Source of the DNA: Undaria pinnatifida
Taxonomy: Eukaryota > Sar > Phaeophyceae > Laminariales > Alariaceae
Assembly (NCBI GenBank): GCA_012845835.1
Contig: JABAKD010000026.1
Span: 9,100,558-9,164,557, forward strand
Direction of reading: 5' to 3'
DNA: 64,000 nucleotides
Part shown: positions 10,884 to 21,899 of the stretch, one piece after another
Layout: each line of letters begins with the position of its first letter
How positions within the stretch are numbered: position 1 is the first letter of the stretch
Position numbers and translations under genes: made by a program
The notes under the pieces: model-generated
Database searches by the model: none
Told to the model about the DNA's origin: nothing
What the model saw: the letters and a program-made list of their open reading frames with translations, nothing else

Positions 10884-11045
10884 GTTGAGCACATCACCGG
10901 TCATCAGTCGGTACGGGAGCGAGGTGGCGTCATCGCGGTGCTATACAAGACGCATTGCGCGGGACTCTCCGAACCTTCCTGGGAGCGAGAAATGGATCTC
11001 CACCTCTCCCGCTCCCTCATCTTGCGTTTTAGGGCCGGAACCCCG
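10884..11045 (+). other. Chromodomain of gypsy integrase
   Basis: The peptide starts VEHITGHQS, followed by a basic RERGGV strand, VLYKTHCAGLSEPSWERE and an ILRFRAGTP end. This fits the chromodomain plan: VEkIl, then Y-x-V-K-W-x-G, then tWEpe-x-L, then i-x-x-f/yw. One position usually Trp (KTHWAGL) is Cys here. Chromodomains of chromovirus integrases bind modified histone tails and steer insertion to heterochromatin. Confidence 0.75.
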
Positions 11046-11217
11046 AACCATCACCGCCAAACCAACCGCCTCTACCGCCGAATGCGGCTCGGGGCGGCAC
11101 AGCGCAAGCTCTCCCGCAACAACGGGGAACGTTTCCAAGGGCCGGGCTACGCTTGTGTTCCCCGCGTCGATAGGCTCCGTCGCTACCACGACACGGTACT
11201 TCTTAAGGGAGCCCACG

Positions 11218-11430
11218 TTTTGGTACAAGGGAGACGACGGGTTATGGTGGCTTGGAAAAATCAGCCCCAGCACTACCGAGGACAAGGCAAAATCGGTCCG
11301 CTTTCTGGACGACCCGGGACCGATTAAACTTCCTCTTCTCCAGACGCGCTACACGACTTCGACGGGAGCCGTACGAGGCTCTTGGTGCCTGCAAGTTCAC
11401 ATCGCCAATGCGTTTCCTCGGGGGATCCAA
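11218..11430 (+). other. Tudor/Agenet-like segment after chromodomain
   Basis: In the frame 10885+3n the peptide FWYKGDDGLWWLGKI is followed by a VRFLDDPGPIKL strand and GSWCLQ. The pattern G/K-x-x-G-x-WW-x-GKI...VRF-D matches the beta-barrel core of Tudor/Agenet folds, which read methylated residues. It lies about 60 codons after the chromodomain and is separated from it by one frameshift near 11214. Fold assignment rests on pattern only. Confidence 0.5.
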
Positions 11431-11472
11431 CGTAACGCAGACGAATCTCGAGGCGCGGCCGTGGCCAGTTGA

Positions 11473-12221
11473 CTTTCAAGCCGCCTTTTCTTCTCGACAG
11501 TTCTCCATTTTTTGGCGTTATGAGGTTTAAGTCTTTGTATTTGCGTTGTTCGTGGTGTCCTGAGAGTCTTCGTCGGGTTTTGGGGCGGTTCTTTCCATTT
11601 TTCTTTTTTGTCGTCCTGCCGAACCCCCTCCTCAGTGCCGGGCAAGGGTTGGGGTAAACCGCCGCTATCTGAGGTGCAGGGCTGTCGCTTTTTTGTCGTT
11701 GTTCAACTTCTTTCTGCCGACGCCCTCCTCAGCCCAGAGCCGGGGGACGACCAGGGTACCCTATTCGCCCGTAACGTGGCACAGGACTATGTACGGCCTG
11801 TGTGTCTTTTTCGTTTTTTTTGTGTGTTGTATTCGTTCTACCTTGGTTTTTCATCTAAACACTTCCCCCCCTCGCGGGGCTGTAGGTGTTGCCATCTTCC
11901 ATCCCAGGTATTTGTCATTTCCTCGTCTAACCCCCCGCCATGCCGATGGCCCGCGGAAGGTTTTCGGCATGATTTCTACCTCGTATTAGCGCCTGTGTTC
12001 TGTTCCATATCGACGAGGGCTTGCCTCGCCATATTGACGTTTTCGTGGTTGGTTTGCCGTAGAGCCTTTCTTGCCCCCCCCCGCCGCACCGGCGATACGC
12101 GGCAGGTTCTAGAGCCTTTTCCGCCCCCCCCCCCCCCCACACCAGCGGTAAACGGCAGGTTTTTGATGGGTGACTTTTGCTTTGTTTTAGGGCCTGCGTT
12201 TCCTTCAACTGCTTTTCTTCG
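11473..12221 (+). other. Non-coding 3' region of the gypsy element, internal duplications
   Basis: T-rich, coding-free DNA follows the integrase stop. It holds a ~110-bp imperfect duplication (TCGTCCTGCCGAACCCCCTCCTC near 11610; CTTTCTGCCGACGCCCTCCTC near 11710). A ~55-bp duplication near 12060 and 12112 has TAGAGCCTTT, a poly-C run, then GGCAGGTT. No purine tract precedes the LTR at 12222, so that LTR may not belong to this element. Confidence 0.55.
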
Positions 12222-12635
12222 TGTGCTCCTGGCTCCATAGCCAGACCGTTAGAGATGTGGGAGTGGGTTTTGAGTAGCCGCATCTTCGACTTATGGTCTA
12301 GTTCATAGAACCGGAGTTCCCCTAATCTTCCATATTTCTGCGTATGCGGCTCATCAGGGTGGGCTAGTGTTAAGGTACGGCCTCGAAAGGCCTGTGATTA
12401 TCCGTATTGTGATAATTTGGATGGGTTTCATATGATAAGGTTGGCGTTTTATATTCGGGATAGTCAGGAAATAGATCGGGGGCACGTGCCTCAGATATCA
12501 GAAGTCATCCAGGCTCTGGTGGAATCGAATAAAGCTACGTCTTTGCGAAGGCTAAGAAAGTGAGTACTCTCCGAGGACCTGCTCAATTAGCAGACCTGCA
12601 GAGGACACTCTGTGTTCCCGACCAATACTCTTACA
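12222..12635 (+). mobile_element. LTR (copy A), 414 bp, TG...CA
   Basis: It starts TGTGCTCCTGGCTCCATAG and ends CTCTTACA. It aligns along its length with the reverse complement of 52213-52628, sharing the blocks GTGGGAGTGGG, TCATCAGGGTGGGCTAGT, GGCCTCGAAAGGCCTG, GGATGGGTTTC and GAATAAAGCTAC. The shared TG/CA ends and near-equal length (414 and 416 bp) mark an LTR. A putative AATAAA lies near 12529. No target duplication is visible around this copy; a possible primer-binding site follows it. Confidence 0.75.
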
Positions 12636-12636
12636 G

Positions 12637-12655
12637 TGGCGAGCGGAGAGCCCCG
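12637..12655 (+). other. Possible retrotransposon primer-binding site
   Basis: TGGCGAGCGGAGAGCCCCG starts 1 nt after the LTR end. TGG is the complement of tRNA 3' CCA, and a GC-rich acceptor-stem complement follows. The position is right for a 5' LTR, so internal sequence of a second element may start here. The primer tRNA is not identified. Confidence 0.4.
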
Positions 12656-13079
12656 GGAACCCTTATTACGAGGTCAGTGGGATTCAGTCAATGAACTCGA
12701 AAGCACATATATCGTTAGTTATACAAGGACTTCGCTCCCCGTGCGGCTGACACCGCCCGCTACGCCCTCGCAACGCAAAATGCCACTAAAACAAGTAAAG
12801 GGGGCAGAATAAATAGGCCCGTGACTAGGTGCGAACAATCATTTGATAATGCGAAGAGCTGCTTGTCCAGAACTAGTTGTCCTGTGCTGTGCTGTGCTGC
12901 GTCCTTGATGGCAGTGAAACGTTCTGATCGGCAGTACGGGTGTAATTTTTGTGGGGGAAAAAACATGGAGACCTAGAGAGATCATAAGAAAAATCAAAAC
13001 GACGAGTACACAACACGTGTACCTGGTAATGTTGTGTATTCGAAATGAAGCACACCGCCGCAAGACACAGCACCGCAGC
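12656..13079. other. No recognisable feature
   Basis: About 420 bp between the LTR and the pentamer array. It may be a short stump of the internal region of the LTR-A element. No open frame with similarity was found. Confidence 0.4.
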
Positions 13080-13720
13080 TCAGGGCACTTCACTGAACCG
13101 CACCGCAGCACAGGGCAACACACGGCCCCGCACCGCACCGCGCCGCCCCGCCCCGCCCCGCCCCGCACCGCCCCGCCCCGCCCCGCCCCGCCCCGCCCCG
13201 CCCCGCCCCGCCCCGCCCCGCCCCGCCCCGCCCCGCCCCGCCCCGCATCGCCCCGCCCCGCCCCGCCCCGCCCCGCCCCGCCCCGCCCCGCCCCGCACCG
13301 CACCGCACTGCACCGCACCGCACCGCACCGCACCTCACCGCACCTCACCGCATCGCACCGCACCGCACCGCACCGCACCGTACCGCATCGCACAGCACAG
13401 CACCGCACCGCACCGCACCGCACCGCACCGCACCGCACCGCACCGCACCGCACCGCACCGCACCGCACCGCACCGCACCGCACCGCACCGCACCGCACCG
13501 CACCGCACCGCACCGCACCGCACCGCACCGCACCGCACCGCACCGCACCGCACCGCACCGCACCGCACCGCACCGCACCGCACCGCACCGCACCGCACCG
13601 CACCGCACCGCACCGCACCGCGCCGCACCGCACCGCACCGCACCGCACCGCACCGCATCGCACCGACTCGCCCGGCATCGCTCGGCACCGCACCCCACCG
13701 CACGGCGCTGCGCTGCGCTG
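13080..13720. repeat. Pentanucleotide array (CCCCG)n then (CACCG)n
   Basis: About 640 bp of 5-bp repeats. A left block, about 13140-13292, is nearly pure CCCCG. The right block, 13293-13700, is nearly pure CACCG with rare variants (CATCG, CGCCG, CACCT, CACAG). The borders are degenerate CACCGCAGCACAGGG-type sequence. On the other strand it reads GGTGC/GGGGC-type repeats, so one strand is strongly G-rich. All long open frames here (up to 307 codons of Ala-Val-Arg-Cys-Gly or Pro-His-Arg-Thr) are products of the period-5 sequence, not genes. Confidence 0.95.
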
Positions 13721-14019
13721 CTGAGCTAAATGTGCCTGGGCTGACCTGAGCGGGGCGTGCATTGTGATTCAACAACGTAGTGCCTGGTATGTACAAACCT
13801 GTTGTAGTAGCGCCGTTGCGGGGTATTAAATTTTGAAAACAGAAATTTAAATCTGAGAAGCACTGGGAAGCGCTGTTCAAGGCATTCGAGCCACCGCTCA
13901 GCGATCCAGAGAGGAGAATATATCATAGAGTTGGCGTGGGTAGCAAAATGAATGGAGGCCGCTGAAGAAATCTATATTTGCAAGAAGGTATATGGGACTC
14001 TCCACTACACCGCAAAGTC
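13721..14019. other. No recognisable feature
   Basis: Short unique-looking AT-balanced DNA between the pentamer array and the tRNA-like repeats. Confidence 0.4.
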
Positions 14020-14250
14020 ACTGTGAATTTGTAGTCTCGTGGATAAACTGTCCGCTTCTAAGCCTGTGGTGTGCGTGGTCATGAATCACGGTATCATGGG
14101 GAAATAATAATGATATATTGGACTATCCACTAGACCACAAAATCATATCCATTAGACGACAGAACACTGTGACTGTGGTCTAGTGGATAGACTGTCGGCT
14201 TCTGAGCCTGGTGTGCGTGGGCTCGAACCGGGTGTCATCGAAAAAATGAT
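14020..14250 (+). repeat. Two tRNA-like (SINE-head) sequences in tandem
   Basis: The better copy, 14168-14236, has an A-box-like TGGTCTAGTGGATAG and a B-box-like GGGCTCGAACCGGG at tRNA spacing, followed by an A-rich stretch. A more decayed copy lies at 14028-14095 (TAGTCTCGTGGATAA ... GGTCATGAATCACGG). Acceptor arms do not pair, so these are not functional tRNA genes. They look like tRNA-derived SINE heads or tRNA relics. Confidence 0.5.
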
Positions 14251-14279
14251 TCTTTTAAAAAGAGCATTTATAGTATACT

Positions 14280-15680
14280 CATAATCACCTCGCTTGCTGT
14301 ATTTGTAAGATGTATATCTGTCTTGAAATTGGCGACCTCAGAGCCCCACATCGGCACGGTAAAAATCATGGGCGAAAAATCGTACATTTGAGCCAATAAT
14401 AATGTGAAAAGGAGGTACAGGCAGATATGTTAAAATTGCGGTAAACCACTCTACCAACCTATTACGTAGGGTATTCCGTACATGCCGTCAGCATGATCGC
14501 CTCCCAACCTATGCCAAGCGAAGTATGACTAACGAAGTAACGTAATTGAGCGCGTGTACCCTAAGCGTTCATTTCAAAACACTGACGATTCGCATTTGTC
14601 CCTCTCGTGCTCATTGGCGGTAACATTGCAGGACCACATCACCTCGCCTGTTGTATTTGGCAATATGTATCTCTTTCATATAACTAGCGATGTCAGAAAA
14701 TAATGGTAACTACATGATTGTACCTATCGATTGAAATATTTTATCTTTCGATCCATGTACAACAACAAATAATGAAGCTTTGAACACGTTGTTTACTACA
14801 CCTAAGAACTGGGTTGCATAATACATGCAACATCAAACCTTCTAGAATAATAAACATTACCAGGCAGGCGATATAAAGGGATGTCTTCTTGCTACAACCG
14901 TCAGATTCGTCCCCTTTAAGGGTTTATAGTTTCCGCGCACGTATGGAAATGTCCCCCCCCCCCCCACGATCCCTCTTTCAAACGCCCCACCTAAAATCAA
15001 AATCTATCAGAGTAGTAAACACTACCAGCCAGCTGATATCATCTCATTATCTTTCTAGCCATCCATGCCGTAGCTCCAACTCATTTCCGCCCTCCTCCCC
15101 CCTCCCCTTTTTTTCCCCCCCGCCCAGTTTGTTCAAACATCGCACGTACAATCGAAATCGTCCAGAGTAATAAACACTTTTACGCAATGGATATCACGTC
15201 ATTATCTTTCTAGCCATCCATGGCGTAGCGTTCATTCACCCCCCCCCCCCTCCAATGCCCCCTCCTTCCCCACCACCCGCACGATCGCCTAGACCTAGCA
15301 CCGCGCCTGTAGCAACCCCATACATATATATATATACATATATATATAAAACACCGCCTCTCCCTCACCGGTTATTCGACTTACAGGATTCACTTGATAA
15401 TAAACGGATACATTTTCCTCCACAGCTGTCAGATTTTGTCCCCCTCCGAAACGGGTTTTATAGTTTCCGCGCACAGACTGACTGACATCACCCTGTTGAC
15501 TCTGATAGCTACACTGTAGTTGCAAGGGGAGCCGCCGACCTATATTCTTAATGAGGACACACAGCCCGAAATACGCGTGATCGGAATGTCACACACAGCT
15601 TGCAAAGATGAGGTTCGACAAAATATTCGATCTCACAGCTGGAGTGTACTTTTATTTATATATTAATAACAGTTAGCAAC
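14280..15680 (+). mobile_element. R1 dispersed repeat, copy 1 (X-Y-Z form)
   Basis: Modules occur in order. X is a ~355-bp unit starting CACCTCGCTTG (14286; a second partial copy starts at 14640). Y units hold poly-C runs, CGCCCCACCTAAAATC and CATTATCTTTCTAGCCATCCATG (14945-15290). Z is at 15418-15665, containing TTTCCGCGCACAGACTGACT, CATCACCCTGTTGA and GATCTCACAGCTGGAGTGT. The same order occurs inverted at 37360-39560, and parts recur four more times. Z includes an ATG at 15608 that opens a short conserved peptide. No transposase or inverted ends seen; probably a non-autonomous element. Confidence 0.75.
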
Positions 15681-15975
15681 CAGGCTTTAGATACAGTTCG
15701 TTACCAAACGTCAGAAACACCCCATCCATCCAGCCATGTTGTGCAACACCACCACCAGACAAGAAAAAGGAACGAACAAGGAGAGGTACAAAGTCGCGCA
15801 CATCTTGCAGCTTGTGGTAGACAGGGAAGTGTAGAGGGCTGTATTTGTGGACGTTTCCTAGGATGATGCCGCCAACTATCCTATCTATCTAATATCAATT
15901 TTGCTATTGGTTGGGCAATGCCTCGGTATTATTGATCAATAGAAATAGTACTACTATATTGCATTTATGTGTTGT

Positions 15976-16241
15976 TTTGTACGGGTCATCCCACGGTAGG
16001 GGTTGCACGTTCTTGGCCAAGAAGAAAAATCCCTGCCCGATTGAGCTCCGCAGGTGAGGAACTACCGGTTAGCGTCGTAATTTCACGGGTACATATTTTT
16101 TAGGACAAAGTCATAGATTCATGGTCGGCTTGTGAGACCGAATGCCTTCGAAATCATTTTTTCGGGTGAGATGTTGAGCTCCTCATGCGAGGAGCTCAGC
16201 GACTGATGATGCTGCACCCCTAGCGTGGGATGACCCGTACA
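15976..16241. mobile_element. MITE with ~30-bp terminal inverted repeats
   Basis: The left end, 15978-16006 (TGTACGGGTCATCCCACG...), is matched by the reverse complement of 16213-16241 (...CGTGGGATGACCCGTACA). The arms agree over about 28 of 30 positions. If the TA within TGTA/TACA is the target duplication, the element itself starts CGGGTCATCC and fits Tc1/mariner-type MITEs. Inside lies a perfect 10-bp-arm hairpin, TGAGCTCCTC-ATGC-GAGGAGCTCA, at 16175-16198. No coding capacity. Confidence 0.8.
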
Positions 16242-16334
16242 TCGTTCTTTTAAATAGTCATTTCAATTTTCCAGCTAAAAAAATCGCAAGAGGTTTTACC
16301 CTTAACCAGCTTCTGGACAAGTCGAGGTCACAGT

Positions 16335-16460
16335 TGTTTTCCCTTCTCCCCCCCCGGTACGTGCCTCCATCTTTATCTCGCATAGCCCCCAAAGCTTTTC
16401 ACCTTTCTCTATGCTCGTCGAGTTGCATCGAATGTGGCCAACTCGCGCTGTCGCACTTTG
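16335..16460 (-). mobile_element. Probable fragment of the tRNA-headed SINE
   Basis: The segment CCTTCTCCCCCCCCGGTACGTGCCTCCATCTTTAT and the following GCTCGTCGAGTTGCATC resemble the body of the SINE at 23943-24275 in the same order. The tRNA-like head is not recognised here. Old, partial copy. Confidence 0.4.
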
Positions 16461-18290
16461 GGCCTGTCATTTTGGAAGAAGAGTCCCTTGCGGGGCTCTC
16501 CCATGCGGCGCTTGAACCTAAAATTATGTGGCTTTTAGTATGAAACCACCCGGGACGCCTACATACAGAAGTATTGTGATGGGGTGCTCTCCGTAGAAGG
16601 ATAGATTATATATTCGACGTAAAACCACGCCATGGTTGAGGTGAAACCACGTGATATTAGATGTCACACTTACGTCAAGGCCTTCATAGATGGGCGATAA
16701 TGTAGGTGACGATAATGGGACAAGCAGGAAGCCCCACATCTCACTACCCTGTCCTACCCTGCCTTGCCTAGTTGTGCTGTCTGTCCTTTAGCGTTCAATT
16801 TAGAGAGCTAATGTATAAGCTTTGAGCTATTGCGAGCCAATGAGGAGATACGAATAAAGGCACCAGAACCCACGAGTGGCACGCTTCCCAACACCGGCCA
16901 ACCACGCGTCCCCCACCCGGAGTACCGTGACAATTGGCCTTGTCTGGCAAGGATTGCGCCGACCTTGGGCTTGCGCGACCTCCTCCCGGTGCTCTTCTCT
17001 CCGCAAGGCAAGCTCTTTCGGCCTTGCAACGCCTTGCATTTTGACTTTCCGTTTTTTTCGCAGGTGGTCGATTTTTGGCTTTTTCGTTTTTTTATAACAG
17101 ATTTTCTTTCTCCCATTAGCGAGCTTGATTGCCCTTTTTTGTTATCCGCAGTAAGCCGCGGGCCTGTGCTTTGTGACCAATACGCTGAGTTTGGTTTTGG
17201 TTGTACCAAGGTGGCAGCAGTCTGCGGTTCGGTGGGGTTAAACCTCTGAGGTGAACCAATCTAGATTTCATCCTTGAGCACCTGTACGGTACTCCAACTC
17301 GTAACCGGTTCGTGTCGAAGCGAGAAGAGGGTTTTACTTGTTGTCCCCGGTTTGAAGCGTGCACCGGCGTTATTACGTGATAGCGGTAAACAAGCTGTTT
17401 GTTAATCCCTACGAAGCGCAGAGGGCTTACCCATTGCACAATCAGCCGTGGGGTGGTGGGTCAGCAGCAGGTAGATAAAAGGCACCATGAAAATATTGTA
17501 TTATCACGGCTTCATGCCGAGGAGCAACGTGGAGAGAAGAGGACTCCTTGGTAAAAGAAGAACAAGGAGGAGAGGAGGAGAAGGCTAAACAGCCCGGGAA
17601 ATATTCCGTCATCCCGATATCCCGCCACCATGTAGCCAACCCATCACCGAAAACCCCTACTAAACTCAACCGTCATCATAGCCGTCTCATATCCAAGCAT
17701 ACAATCAACAGCCTACCTGCTTCGTAATTGATAGGGCATGGTGCAATACTATCATATCATCAGTGTAAAATGATTCATATCCTCCCAGTACTACTGTGAC
17801 AAGAAAAAAAGATTGTAACACCATAGTCCTTAAAAACACTCCATAAATCTAGAACAATTCAGGGATAGTATCCAACATTAATTCACGAACCTAAGATCTA
17901 AATTGAAAAAATTTAAGTCCAAAACCAAAAACTCCAATCCGAATGCGTAGACCGAAAAACCAAATCTGAAATCCTAATTCCGAAATCCGAAAACTCAAAC
18001 ATCCGCCCTATAATCAGCACCCAGCCTTCCTTGTTAAACGCCATAGAATAGGGGTGCCAACAAGTGTGATCGGACAGCAGTCTCAAAGCTCACTTTCGAA
18101 CGAGACAAACGCCTGCCGGTTGGGTACATACCAAAAATCCATTCAGGTTCCGAATTATCAAATCCAGAGAAAAATATTGTTACACTAGACAACGTAATCG
18201 CGAAAGATATTTTTCGAGAAACAGTTACTTGCCTCCCAAAATACCATGCACTCCTGAAAATACCAAAATCCAACTAATTTTGCAGAGTTC
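16461..18290. other. No confident gene; unassigned DNA
   Basis: Overlapping open frames on both strands at 16808-17249 (133 and 139 codons) have no domain similarity. The plus strand is T-rich with CGCAG motifs that could be splice acceptors. A purine-rich tract (GAGGAG, GAAGAACAAGGAGG) lies at 17515-17585. AT-rich DNA with repeated CCGAAA/AAACTC words follows at 17880-18010. Confidence 0.4.
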
Positions 18291-18990
18291 TCATCCGCTT
18301 TTAAAGGTCACGAAACATCAAAACTCCAATCAGCTCGCGAAAAAGCCAGCCGCCCTCGGGTTCAGACGTATCGAACTCGTCAAGATTGCGATATTTTCGA
18401 AATTGACGAGCCTTCCCGAATCTACCACGTGGTCAAGCGAATCCTACCCCTCATAAGCGGTAACAGATGGGCGTGACTCCTCCTTGCAGGATATAAAAAT
18501 AAACGATTTGGCTCAGCTGGGTCTCACTACTGGGCTTGGAGGAGAAAACCATAGACTGATTACGCAGGGCTGACCCCCGGTAGTTAACCAAAACCGTTGC
18601 CGTCCGCAAGCCCTAAAATGGCATACTCCCAGCTCATATTATACGCCATATCGTCCATCATCAGCGGTCCATAACAGAAATGGAAAAATCTCAAGCATGA
18701 TTACCAAAATGTAAAAACAGCGAACCTAGCGTACTAAATCATGAGATATTTCAACGTTATCAAAAATCATGTGTTCTCCATCGTAAAATCCCGATGAAAG
18801 CGGAAATTCGAGCTAACTGCAGTATTCCGTTGTATTACCTTCCTCGGCGAATTCGTGTGCCCGACCACTGCTCCCACTGCGTTCGAAACGTCCGGACGTG
18901 TCTGGTTCTCGAGCCACATCAAGCATCCGATCAACTCGAAAAAGACCAGTTGCCCTCGGGTTCAGAATCAACGAGTCGTCGAGTTTGAGA
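18291..18990. repeat. Two diverged direct repeats ~597 bp apart
   Basis: GATCAACTCGAAAAAGACCAGTTGCCCTCGGGTTCAGA near 18928 resembles CAATCAGCTCGCGAAAAAGCCAGCCGCCCTCGGGTTCAGA near 18328. Similarity continues for tens of bases (ACGAACTCGTC/ACGAGTCGTCGAG). Probably the ends of an older duplicated unit. No coding content identified. Confidence 0.45.
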
Positions 18991-20487
18991 CCTTTCTCGA
19001 GCGGGCTTCTCCTACCCGAACTAACGCATATTATCACCATTCACCGCAAATCCCGCAATAAGTCGTTATATATTCAGGGTTGACTCGGCACCTGTTTGAT
19101 GCCGGTATGGCACGAATTCAACCGCGTGTTTGTTTCTGTTTCAGAGTACCGACAAATCAGAGCGCAAACGCCTCGCTACACGTCACGAGGTTGTTCTATA
19201 TCTAGACGGTTAAATTATTCCGCATGTTGCTTCCCGGAAGAGCGACACGTAGTTTCACAGTGCTGCAACAGTGTCAGTCCATGTTGCTACCTGATACGCT
19301 ACCGCGACAAAGGAATGACGACCCTTTGAATTGTTCGAGAACCTCGACTAAAACGCCTATATAAAATACGGTATCAGGTAAACTCAATAACAAACACACG
19401 AATATTGGCCATTATCGACTGCATGTATTCAAAGTGCTCGTATACTACGTACATGAAATGCTTCAGCACCTGTAGATCATTCAAGCCTTACAATATTTCC
19501 CATTCCCCCTGCTCATTGCTTTTACTACGGCATACAGATACCGCGTACCACAACACTCTGTACACGTGCATGATCAGGGCGGGCGGAGTTGAGGGGGCGA
19601 TCTAACAAAAAGAGACTTGAACATAGTCAATCCTATCATCAATCATTGTCAAGCAAAGCATGTCGGACTACAATATCATATCCATACTACAGTAGGCGTA
19701 ACAGGCACAAGAACAAATTATTGTATTTTGGGCGGTATACGCCCGAGCTAATGTTGGATCTTGGCATAGGCAGAGCTTGAACGAAACAAACATATATTAT
19801 GTATGGGAAAACACTTATTTCCATGTTGGCATCATGTCCAAATTGGCTTCTTGTTTCGTCCCCACCACACTATTTTCGTGGTCACACCTCGAAGCGTTTG
19901 ACCTATTGTCGTACGACTGCTGTCTCGTTGCTTTTCGATATCGGATTTCACGCTTAAATACCTTTGTTCGAGCGCTTGTTGTCTTTGAGGGGGGCCGTTC
20001 CTTACCCAACGACATCATTAGACCGAGTGTCCGTGCCGATTCTTCATCCTAGAGAGATATAACTTATGATGTGGTCACAGACTGTGAGACAGAGTTAACC
20101 AAACAATCGCAATTAATCAAGGTAGTATAAAGCAAGTGAAATGCTAGCGTACCGTGTACGAGAACACAACAAAACAGGCCAGACCATCAGAATAGAAGAA
20201 AATACAACGAACGGAGTCACTTTTAAAAATCGCAGTACGAGAAAAACACTGTTTTGTCAGTCTTTTTCATCGCCACTCCAAACAGTCGTTTTCCGTATAT
20301 ATTGGTCCACGATCCACGATCCATTATTCAGCACCGCATAATAAATACCCCACACTAATTCCGTGTACTTTATATTTATCCCCACAAACGAAACGTGGAT
20401 GCACTTCTAAAAGTAGGTGTGATTCTAAAGGTTGTGTGGTTGCAAGAATTGCGCTGGCTACTGACTGTTGTTGTTGCTGGTCAATGC
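18991..20487. other. No recognisable feature
   Basis: About 1.5 kb of unique-looking, slightly AT-rich DNA with only short open frames on both strands and no motif I recognise. Confidence 0.45.
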
Positions 20488-20672
20488 ATCGTGTGCGCCA
20501 ACATTTGATTGATGACAGTGTAAAAAATATAGGGATCTTCTTGAAAATATCATCTCGTGTTCGCCAGGAATTAACCGAGGATACAGCGTAATAGAGACGT
20601 TTTTGACAATATCTCTTGTGCACCTCAGCAATCGACGATATAGCAGTATAACAAAAATAGGGATCTCGTGGT
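20488..20672. repeat. ~62-bp tandem repeat (3 copies)
   Basis: Diverged copies start near 20488, 20552 and 20611. Each begins ATCTCGTGTTCGCC or similar. The middle contains GATACAGCGTAATA-type words and the end GACAATATC/GAAAATATC. Non-coding. Confidence 0.55.
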
Positions 20673-21366
20673 ACCTATCACTACGCTTACGCACGTCAGA
20701 CGCAAGTCAATCGGAAAAATTAAAATTATGAAATGACAAAGAAGAAAGAAAAGAGGCATTATATTCCGATTCAACATCACCCTGTGCCAAGCCGAAGCAG
20801 CTCATTGCTCATATCTGTTGTGGGCAATATACATGGCTGATATTATGCCGGGACATGGCGATTTGACAGCTCTTCTTACGTCCCGAATTGCTTTCTCGTG
20901 ACGCTCTGGGCACCAACTGTATAGATTAATCCCGAGGTTGAGCATTTGGTACGAATTGCAATGGCATGGTAGGTTTTTATCCTACGCGAGCAGTATGCAA
21001 GAAAACGCTCGAAAATATGAGCGAGCGAGCTTATAGGTTTCTGACCCAATAAGCGAATGAAATCGGGATTTTTCAGCGATTTTTTACGGTGCCGCATAAT
21101 CGACACCGAGGTGAATATTCGGGCAGCAAGTATTTTTTTCATGATTATTCGACCATTATGCCAGTGAGTCAAATACGGACTGGCATGGCCTAATTTCAGG
21201 CTTTTTTCCACGGTTGGTTATTATGCTTGATCTTAGTTCCACATATTATTATGTCGTTTTTCTTCGAACACCCCATTTTGTTTGAAATTAAGTGTGCTTA
21301 TAACCGGGGCCCCCTGAATCCTGAATGAAAATGGCTCTAATTCGTACATTTATATTGCGTTCAGTA

Positions 21367-21577
<211 letters not shown>

Positions 21578-21899
21578 TCAAATGTTTTCTTATACTCATT
21601 TGAGCGTGCTTGCTCGGCACGCCAACTTGATATAGGCTCAAAATCGCTTTTTTGTGCGACCAATAAAGAAAAATACCTATTTGAATTGCGCTCGCATTGC
21701 ACACGTTTGCCGTATGCGAGAAGTATGCGAGAAACCCGAGGCGGTCGAAATAATTGTGAGCTTATTGGGTCAAAGCCTACCAGCCAATCACGAGAAGTCA
21801 GCCAATGAAGTCGGGGTTGACACGCCGTACGGGGAAGTATATCGACCTGGGAAATCTTCGTTATAGTTCTCGCGTTGTTAGAGCTGCAAAAGTTGTGAA

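Larger units (their letters stand above)
9225..11472 (+). pseudogene. Ty3/gypsy integrase with chromodomain and Tudor-like tail
   Basis: Integrase joins element cDNA to host DNA. The N-terminal tether (GYSHADWNREQRA) is at about 9258. The HHCC zinc site has His codons at 9605 and 9623 and Cys codons at 9712 and 9721. Catalytic residues are Asp at 9812 (DYFGPLPVT), Asp at 10002 (ILSDNGLQF) and Glu at 10110 (GGIERVNHTMAQ); the last two are separated by 35 residues, the D-35-E spacing. The central frame runs 9627-10583 with one TGA at 10161, where the sequence implies Arg (CGA to TGA), and ends at a TGA at 10581 where WTGPY-type proteins have Trp. It resumes in the same phase to a chromodomain and, after a shift near 11214, a Tudor-like segment ending at TGA 11470. 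Frameshifts also occur near 9420, 9540, 9650 and 9880. Clearly dead, but all catalytic residues survive. Confidence 0.85.
3217..11530 (+). mobile_element. Ty3/gypsy LTR-retrotransposon remnant carrying a NADAR domain
   Basis: The plus-strand order of parts is Gag with CCHC knuckle (3217-5772), repeat-rich linker (5773-7330), NADAR domain (7342-7800), possible aspartic protease (about 7980-8210), integrase with HHCC and D,D-35-E residues (9225-10880), chromodomain (10884-11045) and Tudor-like segment (11218-11430). Gag-Pol order and an integrase chromodomain mark Ty3/gypsy (chromovirus-like) elements. Stops and frameshifts are scattered throughout, so it is inactive. No YxDD reverse transcriptase or RNase H was found; the 1 kb between protease and integrase is too short for them, so they are probably deleted. 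No flanking LTR pair could be matched. Confidence 0.85.

Noticed and set aside
12839..13880. Very long open frames (up to 307 codons) on both strands in the pentamer array
   Set aside because: A 5-bp repeat lacking stop words is open in all frames. The proteins are pure Ala-Val-Arg-Cys-Gly or Pro-His-Arg-Thr repeats.
16808..17249. Overlapping 130-140 codon frames on both strands
   Set aside because: Neither has a domain, signal or neighbouring exon, and both cannot be coding. Left unassigned.
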